DNA of 47,040 nt, taken from the NCBI GenBank assembly GCA_944324655.1, contig CALUXF010000012.1, positions 1 to 47,040 on the forward strand, read 5' to 3'. Shown in pieces: positions 15,821 to 24,022 of the stretch. The notes beneath the pieces are model-generated. The model was not told the origin of the DNA and made no database searches. It worked only from the letters and a program-made list of their open reading frames with translations. Source of the DNA: Candidatus Avelusimicrobium aviculae (GTDB lineage Bacteria > Elusimicrobiota > Elusimicrobia > Elusimicrobiales > Elusimicrobiaceae). The position numbers were made by a program, and so were the translations under genes. Numbering within the stretch: position 1 is the stretch's first letter; each line of letters begins with the position of its first letter.

Positions 15821-17113
15821 ATGATGAAACCAGAAACCAAATTAGGTTTGTTTACAGTAGTAGGGATAGCCGTGTTGGGGTTCTCGCTCTATTTTTTGGG
15901 CGGGCTTTCCGTTACGCGCACGTATAACGTAAACGTTAAATTTCAGGACGTATCCGGCCTGCCGGTAAAAGCTCCCGTAAAACTGGCGGGGGTGGAAGTA
16001 GGTAAAGTAAAAGAAATAAAAATACAAGATGACACCGTCATCGTGGTGGCTGCCATTAACGAAGAAATTCCTTTATACCAAGGAGCGCGTTTTAGCGTGG
16101 TGATGACGGGGATTATCGGTACGAAATATTTAAAAGTGGTGCAGGGAGAGGAGTCCGCCGGTTTGATTAAACCCGGGGAATATGTGGACGGCACGGACGA
16201 AGTCCCCATGGACGTGATGATAGCGCAAACCATGTCCAGCATTAAAGAATTGGTGGACAGCGTACACCAGCAGGGCCAATTTGGGGAAAATCTAAACGCT
16301 TCTTTGCGGGAAGTGCGCCAGCTTTCCGCCAATTTAAACCAAATGGTGGCCTCCATGCGTCCCTATTTAAACAATTCCGTTCAAAATTTGGACCAAATCA
16401 GCGAACAGCTTAAAGACGTGGTGGCCAAGGCGGATAACGTGATGACCAGCTTGGATAACGGGGACGGCGTAATAGGCAGTTTAATTAAAGACCCTAATAT
16501 GAAAGAAGACGTAAAGGAAAGCGTTACTAAGCTGAAAGAAACGATGACGGAAGTAAAAACTTTTGTGGGTAAGATGAGCCGTTTCCGCATTTATTGGGAT
16601 TATGACTTCTTTTATATGCCTTCTTCTCAAATAGCCAGCAGTGATTTGGCTTTGGAAATTTATCCTTCCAGCGGTTACACTTTTTACCGCGCGGGTATTG
16701 CCAACCTGGGAAATGAGGACGACACTCCCGCCAAAGGCGATTATTTGGAACGCAATAAAATAGACCTGCGTTTTGGGTTGTATAATCATTGGGCGTCCGT
16801 TTCCGCGGGGTTGATACGCGGCGCGGGCGGCGTGGCGATGGAACTGCGCCCGTTCTATGACAAAGAATTCTTAAACCGCTTTACCGGCACCGTGGAATTT
16901 ACGGACTGGGGGCGTGACCGCGTCATTAATGACCGCCATTTCAACAGACCCAACTTAACATACGGGGTGGATTTCCGGTTTAACCGGTATTTCTCCGTAG
17001 GGGCTTGGATGCGCGACGCGCTGGAAACCAACGATTTTGCCGTAAAGGCCAATATCTCGTTTAACGACCAGGATATTTCCTCTTTCTTTGGCATGGCTAC
17101 ATTGGCCCGTTAG
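15821..17113 (+). CDS. MCE-family protein (MlaD-like) with long C-terminal beta-rich domain
   Basis: A 430-residue MCE protein. A single N-terminal membrane helix (about residues 9-27) anchors it in the inner membrane, and one MCE domain follows (about 36-115, with V-K-L-A-G-V-E-V-G-K-V). Residues about 130-250 are predicted to be mostly helical (ANLNQMV, QNLDQISEQLKDVV). From about 253 the character changes to alternating, aromatic-rich strands (DLALEIYPSSGYTFYRAG, KIDLRFGLYNHWASVSAGL, TYGVDFRFNRYFSVGAW), like an outer-membrane barrel. E. coli MlaD is only about 180 residues. The protein may span from the inner membrane to the outer. That barrel reading is inference from the strand pattern. 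Confidence 0.85.
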   Translation: MMKPETKLGLFTVVGIAVLGFSLYFLGGLSVTRTYNVNVKFQDVSGLPVKAPVKLAGVEVGKVKEIKIQDDTVIVVAAINEEIPLYQGARFSVVMTGIIGTKYLKVVQGEESAGLIKPGEYVDGTDEVPMDVMIAQTMSSIKELVDSVHQQGQFGENLNASLREVRQLSANLNQMVASMRPYLNNSVQNLDQISEQLKDVVAKADNVMTSLDNGDGVIGSLIKDPNMKEDVKESVTKLKETMTEVKTFVGKMSRFRIYWDYDFFYMPSSQIASSDLALEIYPSSGYTFYRAGIANLGNEDDTPAKGDYLERNKIDLRFGLYNHWASVSAGLIRGAGGVAMELRPFYDKEFLNRFTGTVEFTDWGRDRVINDRHFNRPNLTYGVDFRFNRYFSVGAWMRDALETNDFAVKANISFNDQDISSFFGMATLAR

Positions 17114-17122
17114 GAGTTTTAG

Positions 17123-18487
17123 ATGAAATTTAAAACCGTGTTTGTCTGTCAAAAATGCGGGTATGAATCGGCCAAGTGGTCCGGCCAATGCCCGAAATGC
17201 GGGGAGTGGAATACCCTGGCCGAAGAAGTAAAACAGCAGGAAAGTAAAAAAGAAAAGCGTGTACGTTCGTTTACGGATTTTTCTTCCGAAATCATTAAAC
17301 TTTCCGAAAGCCGCTGCGTTCCCCAAACCCGCATTCCCACCGGCTTGGGCGAGTTTGACCGCCTGCTTGGCGGCGGGCTGGTAAAAGGCCAAATCACGCT
17401 TTTGGCCGGCGCGCCTGGAATAGGCAAAAGCACGCTGATGCTGCAGGTGGCTTCTTCTTTGGCGGATAAATTAAAAGTATTGTATATATCCGGAGAGGAG
17501 AGCATTAACCAAATATCCGGCCGCGCGCAGCGCTTGGGTGTTACCAGCGAAAATATTTTTTTACATTGTGAAACGGACATACAAAAAATCGTACAGGCGG
17601 TGGAGCAGGTTTCCCCAGACGTATTGGTGCTGGACTCTATCCAAACCGTTTATCACCCGGATTTTACTTCCTCAGCCGGAACCGTCGGCCAGGTGCGTGA
17701 ATGCGCCAGCGAGCTGGTGCGCCTGTGCAAGCCCAAAGGCATTATTACGTTTGTTCTCGGCCATGTAACCAAAGACGGAGAGCTGGCCGGCCCCAAAGTG
17801 CTGGAACACATGGTGGACAGCGTGCTTTATTTTGATACGGAAAAAGACAATGTCCTTCGTTTATTGCGTCCGCATAAAAACCGTTTTGGATCTACGGGTG
17901 AAATTGGCCTTTTTAAAATGACGGGCCACGGACTGGAAGGAGTGGAAAACGCCAGCGAATATTTTGCCCAAACTTCTAAAGAGCGCGCTTTAAAAGGCCG
18001 TGCCTATTCGTTGGCGTTGGAAGGAAGCCGCCCCCTGCTGACAGAAGTGCAAGCCTTGGTGAGCCCTACCCATTACCCCTATCCACGCCGGGTGGCTACG
18101 GGGGTGGATTTAAACCGTTGTTTAATGCTTTTTGCCGCTTTGGAAAAACACATCGGCCTGGCCTTGGACAATAAAGACATTTTTGTCAGCCTGGCCGGCG
18201 GCGTAAAATTAAAAGACCCCGCCTTGGATTTAGCCGTCTGCGCGGCGGTTATCAGCTCCTGCAAGGATATTCCCATTGCGCATGACAGCCTTTTTATGGC
18301 GGAAGTGGGCATTTTGGGACAGGCGGCCAAGGTGCCTTTGCTAGATAAACGGCTGGAGGAAGCCCGCCGGCTGGGGTTTAAAAAAGCCTATACGGCGCCT
18401 TTGTCCCGTGCGGAAAAGCGGGATTTAAAAGAGTTGGAAGTGGCGGAACTGGCGGATTTGAATGATTTGTCGCTTCGGCTTCGCTGA
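17123..18487 (+). CDS. radA: DNA repair protein RadA/Sms
   Basis: A 454-residue RadA, a DnaB-like helicase that promotes branch migration in recombination. The N-terminal zinc finger CQKCGYESAKWSGQCPKCGEW is spread over residues 9-30. Walker A is GAPGIGKST (residues 96-104). The RadA-specific KNRFG motif is at residues 252-256. The C-terminal Lon-like domain starts near the KDIFVSLAGGVKL stretch. Length is standard. It follows the MCE gene by 9 bases, so it may be expressed with the Mla genes even though the functions are unrelated. A terminator follows. Confidence 0.97.
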   Translation: MKFKTVFVCQKCGYESAKWSGQCPKCGEWNTLAEEVKQQESKKEKRVRSFTDFSSEIIKLSESRCVPQTRIPTGLGEFDRLLGGGLVKGQITLLAGAPGIGKSTLMLQVASSLADKLKVLYISGEESINQISGRAQRLGVTSENIFLHCETDIQKIVQAVEQVSPDVLVLDSIQTVYHPDFTSSAGTVGQVRECASELVRLCKPKGIITFVLGHVTKDGELAGPKVLEHMVDSVLYFDTEKDNVLRLLRPHKNRFGSTGEIGLFKMTGHGLEGVENASEYFAQTSKERALKGRAYSLALEGSRPLLTEVQALVSPTHYPYPRRVATGVDLNRCLMLFAALEKHIGLALDNKDIFVSLAGGVKLKDPALDLAVCAAVISSCKDIPIAHDSLFMAEVGILGQAAKVPLLDKRLEEARRLGFKKAYTAPLSRAEKRDLKELEVAELADLNDLSLRLR

Positions 18488-18488
18488 T

Positions 18489-18520
18489 AAAAAACCCGGT
18501 TTTTAAGAACCGGGTTTTTT
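18489..18520 (+). terminator. Intrinsic terminator after radA
   Basis: Stem AACCCGGTT / AACCGGGTT with flanking A and T runs, directly after the radA stop. Confidence 0.9.
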
Positions 18521-18630
18521 ATACACTGCCCGCGTGGAGAAACTTCCCGTAAAAAACCAGCAGAAAACGCCGGGAAAGTGGTAAAATGTACATAAGGGCT
18601 TTTGCCCTTTTAATTTATATTGGAGGCCTT

Positions 18631-19578
18631 ATGCCTATTTGGATTTTTAGGATTTCTACCCTGGTAGCTTTTCCTTTTTTAACTTATAACTATATTGATA
18701 AAGACATCATGAGCCTGCTGGGCGGGCTTTTATGCGGGGCGATTGTCCTTGCCGGAGAGGTGCTGTTTAAGCGCCTGCGCCTGATTAAGATAATGATTGC
18801 CTGTTCCGGCTTGTTGCTGGGTTATATGCTGTATGTGTTTTTTGACTACGGCTTAATGAAGTTTGCCAATGAAACGGTTGCCGGGTTTTGGGGCCGTTAT
18901 GAAAGCAATATAGAAATTGGGCTTTTGATTTTCGGGGTGCTGGTAAGCATCTTTAAAGCGCGGGATTTGGAAGGCCTTTCCTACCGCGGATGCCATTTAA
19001 AAGTGGCGGATTTGTCCTCCTTAATGGACGGGCGCATCGTGGATTTGTGCGAGATTAATTTTCTGTCCGGCATTATTGTTTTGCCCGTGTTTGTAATGGA
19101 CGAATTAAACAAAATGGCCGCCAGCAAAGACCCGCTGGAACGCGCCAAAGGCCGCCGCGGGCTGGATGTGGCCTCCCGCTTGCAGGAATTAAAAGAAATT
19201 GGCGTGCGCATTACCAACAAAACCCCCAAAGCGCAGGATAACGCGGAACGGGTGGTAAAGCTGGCCAAAAGTTTAGGGGCTGAAGTGGTCACGCTGGATT
19301 TTAACGTTAACAAGGTGGGTTCTTTGTATGATGTAACCGTTTTGAATATTGCCGATTTGGCCACCGCGTTAAAGCCGGTGGTGCTGCCCGGGGAAACCAT
19401 GTCGTTGTTTATCATGAAAGACGGAAAAGAAAAAGAACAGGGCATTGGGTATTTGGATGACGGCACCATGGTGGTGGTGGAGGACGGACGCAAATACATC
19501 GGCAAACGGGCGGAAGTATCGGTTTATTCCATATTGCAAACTTCTTCCGGCCGCATGATTTTTGCCAGAACCAAATAG
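18631..19578 (+). CDS. PIN/TRAM-domain membrane protein (YacL-like)
   Basis: A 315-residue protein with four N-terminal membrane helices (about residues 5-115), a PIN nuclease domain, and a C-terminal TRAM domain. The PIN core has acidic residues in SLMDGRIVDL, the VFVMDELNK segment, the KGRRGLD helix and TLDFNVNKV. The TRAM part covers about the last 60 residues (QGIGYLDDGTMVVVEDGRKYIG). B. subtilis YacL has the same layout. These proteins are predicted RNases; the substrate is unknown. The start is chosen because GGAGG lies 6 bases upstream; an in-frame ATG 15 codons earlier has none. It is followed by ispDF, a neighbourhood also seen for yacL elsewhere. Confidence 0.9.
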   Translation: MPIWIFRISTLVAFPFLTYNYIDKDIMSLLGGLLCGAIVLAGEVLFKRLRLIKIMIACSGLLLGYMLYVFFDYGLMKFANETVAGFWGRYESNIEIGLLIFGVLVSIFKARDLEGLSYRGCHLKVADLSSLMDGRIVDLCEINFLSGIIVLPVFVMDELNKMAASKDPLERAKGRRGLDVASRLQELKEIGVRITNKTPKAQDNAERVVKLAKSLGAEVVTLDFNVNKVGSLYDVTVLNIADLATALKPVVLPGETMSLFIMKDGKEKEQGIGYLDDGTMVVVEDGRKYIGKRAEVSVYSILQTSSGRMIFARTK

Positions 19579-19588
19579 GATTTTTTGC

Positions 19589-20737
19589 ATGCACGAAAAG
19601 ACGGGTTTTGCTTCAGCGGTTCTTGTGGCGGGCGGCAGCGGCAGCAGGATGGGGCGCCCAAAACAAATGTTGCCGCTGGCGGGAAAACCCGCTTTGTTTC
19701 ATACCGTGCGCGCTTTTTTAAACACGCCGGAAATCGCCCAAGTGGTAGTGGTTACCCCAAAAGAAAACCAGCTTATTTTGCAGCAGGAGTTTGAGGGGTT
19801 AACTTATGCTTTGCCGGGGGATACGCGGCTTCGTTCCGTGATAAACGGGGTAGAAAAAACCGCCGCCGGTTTACCTGTGGTGGCCGTGCACGACGGCGCC
19901 CGCCCTTTGGTGAAGCCGGCCTTTATATCCCGTTGCGTGCGTGAGGCGCAAACCCACGGCGCGGCGGTGCTGGCCGTCCCCGTAAAAGACACCATTAAAG
20001 TGTGCCAAGACGGCGTGATAGCCCATACTTTAGAGCGCAATGTTTTATGGGCGGCGCAAACCCCGCAGTGTTACCGGCGGGAACTGCTCATGCAGGCGTT
20101 GGAAAAATACGGGAGCGAAAAAGACGCTACGGACGAATCCCAACTGGTGGAAAAGCTGGGGGTAAAGGTGCGGGTGGTAGCGTCTGACTATGCCAATAAC
20201 AAAATCACCACCCCTGAAGATTTAATTTTTGCCGAGGCGCTTATGCAGGAAAACGTATATTACCGTACGGGTTTTGGGTTTGATTTGCACCGCATGGAAC
20301 CCGGGCTTAGAATGTTTTTGGGCGGGGTGGAAATACCGCATACGAAAGGTTTTCTGGGCCATAGCGACGGGGACTTGGTCCTCCATGCCGTTTGCGACGC
20401 TGTTTTGGGGGCTTTGTGCGAGGGGGAAATAGGCATACTTTTCCCTCCTACGGATCCTTCCATTAAAGGCATTTGCAGCGTGGATATCGCCCGCAAAGTG
20501 CTGGAAATTGTGCAAAACCGCCAAGCCCAAATTGTGCATATAGACGCTACCGTCATTACCCAAGAACCTAAAATCAAGCCGCATTATGAAGCGGTAAGAA
20601 AATCTTTGGCCCGTATTTTTAATATGGACGTAAAAAATGTTAGTTTCAAATCCAAAAGCCACGAGCACGTGGGGGAAATAGGCCAAGGCCTGGCCGCCAT
20701 GTGCCACGCGGTGGCCACTTTAAAAATTAAGGAGTAA
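19589..20737 (+). CDS. ispDF: Bifunctional IspD/IspF isoprenoid enzyme
   Basis: A 382-residue fusion carrying two steps of the MEP isoprenoid pathway. The N-terminal IspD domain (about 1-225) is the CTP-dependent cytidylyltransferase, with AVLVAGGSGSRMGRPKQ and HDGARPLV. The C-terminal IspF domain (about 228-382) makes the cyclic diphosphate and has the metal ligands D-x-H in GFDLHRM and the HSDGDLVLHAVCDA motif. IspE, the step between, is not in the window. The start is the ATG 11 bases after the PIN gene stop; an earlier in-frame start lies inside that gene. It is followed 4 bases later by a lipoprotein gene. Confidence 0.96.
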   Translation: MHEKTGFASAVLVAGGSGSRMGRPKQMLPLAGKPALFHTVRAFLNTPEIAQVVVVTPKENQLILQQEFEGLTYALPGDTRLRSVINGVEKTAAGLPVVAVHDGARPLVKPAFISRCVREAQTHGAAVLAVPVKDTIKVCQDGVIAHTLERNVLWAAQTPQCYRRELLMQALEKYGSEKDATDESQLVEKLGVKVRVVASDYANNKITTPEDLIFAEALMQENVYYRTGFGFDLHRMEPGLRMFLGGVEIPHTKGFLGHSDGDLVLHAVCDAVLGALCEGEIGILFPPTDPSIKGICSVDIARKVLEIVQNRQAQIVHIDATVITQEPKIKPHYEAVRKSLARIFNMDVKNVSFKSKSHEHVGEIGQGLAAMCHAVATLKIKE

Positions 20738-20741
20738 AACC

Positions 20742-21323
20742 ATGAATGTGAAACCGATTATTTTAATACTTTGCGCGGGTGCGCTGGCTGCTTGTTCATC
20801 CACGGGGGACTACCGCTCTTCCAAAACCATCAGCCAGGGGCTGGATTACAGCATGTATACAGATTATGAAGGCCGCTATGAACTGCCTTCCGGCCCGTTG
20901 GGCGCGCCCAGCGTGTTGGACGGCTCTTATGAAGACCCTTTTGCCGTAGGGGAAACCAACGTGGTTTCTTCTGACGAAGATTTTACCGCCTCTTTACCCG
21001 CCAGCGCCTATGATACATACGGGGATGTGGTTATCCCGGTAGCTAAGAAAAAATTTCAGCTGGGGGCTAAAGCCTCTTCCAGGGAAATGGGTGTTTTCCA
21101 AAAAGCGCTTACGCGGGCCTATAACTTGGCCTTGCGTGCTTACAACCCGGCCGGGTTTACGTATTCCGTATCCAGTGTGGGCGCGGTGAACCCACTTTCC
21201 GATATTGAAGTAAGCTGCATGTTGGCGGAATCTTCCGCCAACAGCGTGGGGCAAAACACCTGCAATAAATTTTTTCAGGAATTATCTTCCAACTATTATG
21301 ATATGCTGGAGGAGGCCCAGTAA
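20742..21323 (+). CDS. Lipoprotein of unknown function
   Basis: A 193-residue protein with a lipoprotein signal peptide: hydrophobic stretch then the lipobox L-A-A-C with Cys17. After the signal it is rich in Ser, Tyr, Asp and Gly, and it has two further Cys residues in its last third (near SCMLAESS and NTCNKFF), which could form a disulfide. I recognise no family. It lies between ispDF and cysS, 4 bases after the first and overlapping the second by one base (TAATG), so it is translated together with them. A location in the inner or outer membrane facing the periplasm is likely. Confidence 0.75.
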   Translation: MNVKPIILILCAGALAACSSTGDYRSSKTISQGLDYSMYTDYEGRYELPSGPLGAPSVLDGSYEDPFAVGETNVVSSDEDFTASLPASAYDTYGDVVIPVAKKKFQLGAKASSREMGVFQKALTRAYNLALRAYNPAGFTYSVSSVGAVNPLSDIEVSCMLAESSANSVGQNTCNKFFQELSSNYYDMLEEAQ

Positions 21324-22723
21324 TGTTTTTATACAATACGTCCAGCCGTCATAAAGATGAATTTGCCCCCCAAAACCCGCAGCAGGTTACCATGTATTGC
21401 TGCGGGCCTACTGTATATAATTACGCCCACATAGGCAATTTGCGCACCTATATTTTTGAGGATTTGCTGGCCCGCACCATCCGTTTGCATTATCCGTTAA
21501 AACACGTTATGAACGTAACCGATGTGGGGCACTTGGTGTCTGACCAGGATGACGGCGAGGATAAAATGGAAGTGGGCGCCGCGCGCGAAGGCAAAAGCGC
21601 TTGGGACATAGCCAAATTTTACGAAGAAAAGTTTTGGGCCGATTTTGACGCTTTAAACTGCACCCGCCCCACGGTAATCAGCCGCGCCACCCAGCACATA
21701 AAAGAAATGATAACCCTGGTAAAAACCTTGGAAGACAAAGGCTATACGTACCGCACCAGTGACGGCATTTATTACGACACGTCTAAGTTTGACCGGTATG
21801 ACGCTTTGGTCGGTCATGCGCGCATTAGTGGTTTGCAGGGCGGCGCCCGCGTGGAAATGAGCGATGAAAAACGCAACCCGACGGATTTTGCCTTATGGAA
21901 ATTTTCCCCCAAAGACAAAAAACGCCAAATGGAGTGGGACAGCCCGTGGGGGGTGGGGTTCCCCGGGTGGCATATAGAATGTTCCGCCATGGCTATGAAA
22001 TATTTGGGCAACACCCTGGATATTCACTGCGGAGGGATAGACCACGTAACCATACACCACACCAACGAAATCGCCCAAAGCGAAGCCGCCACCGGGCAAA
22101 AATACGTGAATTACTGGGTGCATGGGGAATTTTTGATTTTGCGTTCCGGAAAAATGTCCAAATCCGGCGGTACGTTTGTCACTCTGGCCACGTTGAAAGA
22201 AAAAGGGTATGACCCGCTTTCCTACCGGTATTTATGCTTAACGGCGCATTACCGCACCCAGCTGGAATTTACGTTTGAAAGTTTGGACTCGGCCGCCAAA
22301 AGTTTGGAAAATTTACGCGCTTTAAGCCGCGGCGTTTTACAGCAAGCCCAAGGAAAAGAAGACACCGGCGGCGTGTGCCAAACTTGGAAAGATAAATTTG
22401 CCTCCGCCATGGAGGACGATTTAAACGCCCCCAAAGCGTTGGCCGTTGTGTGGGAAGGCATACGCAGCGCGGAAATGACGGCCGCGCAAAAGCTGGCTTT
22501 TCTGCGCTTTGCGGACAGTATTTTGGCATTGGATTTGTTTAAAGAAAAACCGCAGGAATCTCTCGCGCTGCCGCAGGAAGTGCAAACCCTGCTGGAAGAG
22601 CGCGCCCGCGCCCGCGCCGCCAAAGATTATAAAAAGTCTGACGAGCTGCGCGACGCTGTCGCCCGGCTGGGTTATGTGGTGAAAGACACCCCGCAGGGCC
22701 AAAAAGCGGAGAAAAAATTATGA
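21323..22723 (+). CDS. cysS: Cysteinyl-tRNA synthetase
   Basis: A 466-residue class I tRNA synthetase charging tRNA-Cys. The N-terminal signature is CCGPTVYNYAHIGNLR, which contains the HIGH-equivalent HIGN. The second zinc ligand region is GWHIECSAMA and the His ligand is in CGGIDHVTIHH. KMSKS is at residues 277-281. The C-terminal helical anticodon domain is complete. The start overlaps the lipoprotein stop by one base and the stop overlaps the adenosine deaminase start by 4 bases. Confidence 0.97.
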   Translation: MFLYNTSSRHKDEFAPQNPQQVTMYCCGPTVYNYAHIGNLRTYIFEDLLARTIRLHYPLKHVMNVTDVGHLVSDQDDGEDKMEVGAAREGKSAWDIAKFYEEKFWADFDALNCTRPTVISRATQHIKEMITLVKTLEDKGYTYRTSDGIYYDTSKFDRYDALVGHARISGLQGGARVEMSDEKRNPTDFALWKFSPKDKKRQMEWDSPWGVGFPGWHIECSAMAMKYLGNTLDIHCGGIDHVTIHHTNEIAQSEAATGQKYVNYWVHGEFLILRSGKMSKSGGTFVTLATLKEKGYDPLSYRYLCLTAHYRTQLEFTFESLDSAAKSLENLRALSRGVLQQAQGKEDTGGVCQTWKDKFASAMEDDLNAPKALAVVWEGIRSAEMTAAQKLAFLRFADSILALDLFKEKPQESLALPQEVQTLLEERARARAAKDYKKSDELRDAVARLGYVVKDTPQGQKAEKKL

Positions 22724-23949
22724 ATATGAAAAAAGTCCCCGCCGCGTTTTTACAGCGCCTTCCCAAGGCGGATTTGCATGTGCATTTGGACGGATCCCTT
22801 CGTTTGTCCACATTAATAGAATTGGCAAAAAAAGAGGGGGTAGAGCTTCCCTCCTATACGCAGGAGGGCATGCGCCGTTTGGTGTATAAAGACAAGTATG
22901 CCTCTTTGGTGGAGTATTTAAAAGGCTTTAGTTATACGGGCGCCGTGATGCAAAACGCAGAAAATATAGAACGCATCGCTTACGAGCTGGGTCAAGACGC
23001 TGTTGCCGAGGGGGTGCGCTATTTGGAAGTGCGCTTTGCCCCGCAGCTGCACGCCAACGATAAACTTTCCGCCCAGGATTCCGTGCGCGCGGTGGCTCGC
23101 GGGTTAGCCCGCGCCCAGCGGGAGCATAATCTTTCCAAAGAAGTAAAAACGGGGAAAGATTTGGAATTTCATTACGGCATTATCGCTTGCGCCATGCGTA
23201 ATTTTAATGCGTTTATGTCCCCTTATTACGGGGTATTGATGAAAGCGTTGGCGCAGTCCAGCAAAACGGAAATTTTTAATATTGCCTCTTTGGAGCTGGC
23301 TAAAATGGTGGTGCGGCTAGTGAAAGAGGAAAAACTTCCCATTGTGGGGTTTGATTTGGCAGGGGAAGAAGCCGGCTATCCCGCCTCGGACCATGTGGAA
23401 GCCTACCGCTATGTGCATAAATATTTTATGCGCAAAACCGTACACTCCGGCGAAGCATACGGCCCGGAATCCATTTTTCAGGCCATTACGGACTGCTACG
23501 CCAACCGTATTGGGCACGGTACGCATTTATTTTCCAAAGAAATGATTAAAGACCGTAAGGTAAAAGACAAACAAGCCTATGTGGACAGCTTGGCTGATTA
23601 TATTGCCAGCGAGCGCATTGGCGTGGAAGTCTGCCTGACCAGCAATTTGCAAACATTGCCGGAAATCAAATCCGTTAAAGACCACCCGGTAAAAGAAATG
23701 ATTAAGCGCGGGCTTCCTATCAGTATCAATACGGATAACCGCTTGGTTTCCAACACCACGGTTACCAAAGAGCTGGAATTATTGGTACGCAATATAGACC
23801 TGTCCCCAAAAGAGCTTAAAAACGTGGTAATCGCCGGTTTTAAAGGGGCGTTTTTCCCGGGAAGCTATGTGCAAAAGCGGGATTTTATACGCAAAGTGAT
23901 AGACCGCTACAACGCCTTAGCCAAGGAATACAATATTCCTACCTATTGA
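22720..23949 (+). CDS. add: Adenosine deaminase
   Basis: A 409-residue amidohydrolase-fold deaminase converting adenosine to inosine. Zinc ligands His20 and His22 are in DLHVHLDGSL; the catalytic HSGEAYGPESI and RIGHGTHL segments follow. The last zinc ligand is Asp339 in SINTDNRLVSNT. The next residue is Asn340, where E. coli Add has a second Asp; as I recall, this T-D-N-R-L-M-S type occurs in actinobacterial adenosine deaminases, so activity is plausible. The protein is somewhat longer than E. coli Add (333 residues). It overlaps cysS by 4 bases; a second ATG two codons in is an alternative start. A strong terminator follows. Confidence 0.9.
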   Translation: MNMKKVPAAFLQRLPKADLHVHLDGSLRLSTLIELAKKEGVELPSYTQEGMRRLVYKDKYASLVEYLKGFSYTGAVMQNAENIERIAYELGQDAVAEGVRYLEVRFAPQLHANDKLSAQDSVRAVARGLARAQREHNLSKEVKTGKDLEFHYGIIACAMRNFNAFMSPYYGVLMKALAQSSKTEIFNIASLELAKMVVRLVKEEKLPIVGFDLAGEEAGYPASDHVEAYRYVHKYFMRKTVHSGEAYGPESIFQAITDCYANRIGHGTHLFSKEMIKDRKVKDKQAYVDSLADYIASERIGVEVCLTSNLQTLPEIKSVKDHPVKEMIKRGLPISINTDNRLVSNTTVTKELELLVRNIDLSPKELKNVVIAGFKGAFFPGSYVQKRDFIRKVIDRYNALAKEYNIPTY

Positions 23950-23973
23950 GCGGAAAACCCAGTTTGTATAAAC

Positions 23974-24010
23974 AAAAAGCGGGGCTGGAAGTTTTCCAGC
24001 CCCGCTTTTA
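23974..24010. terminator. Bidirectional intrinsic terminator between add and the ClC gene
   Basis: A 14-bp stem AAAAGCGGGGCTGG / CCAGCCCCGCTTTT separates two convergent genes. Confidence 0.93.
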
Positions 24011-24022
24011 AATAAGAAGGGA

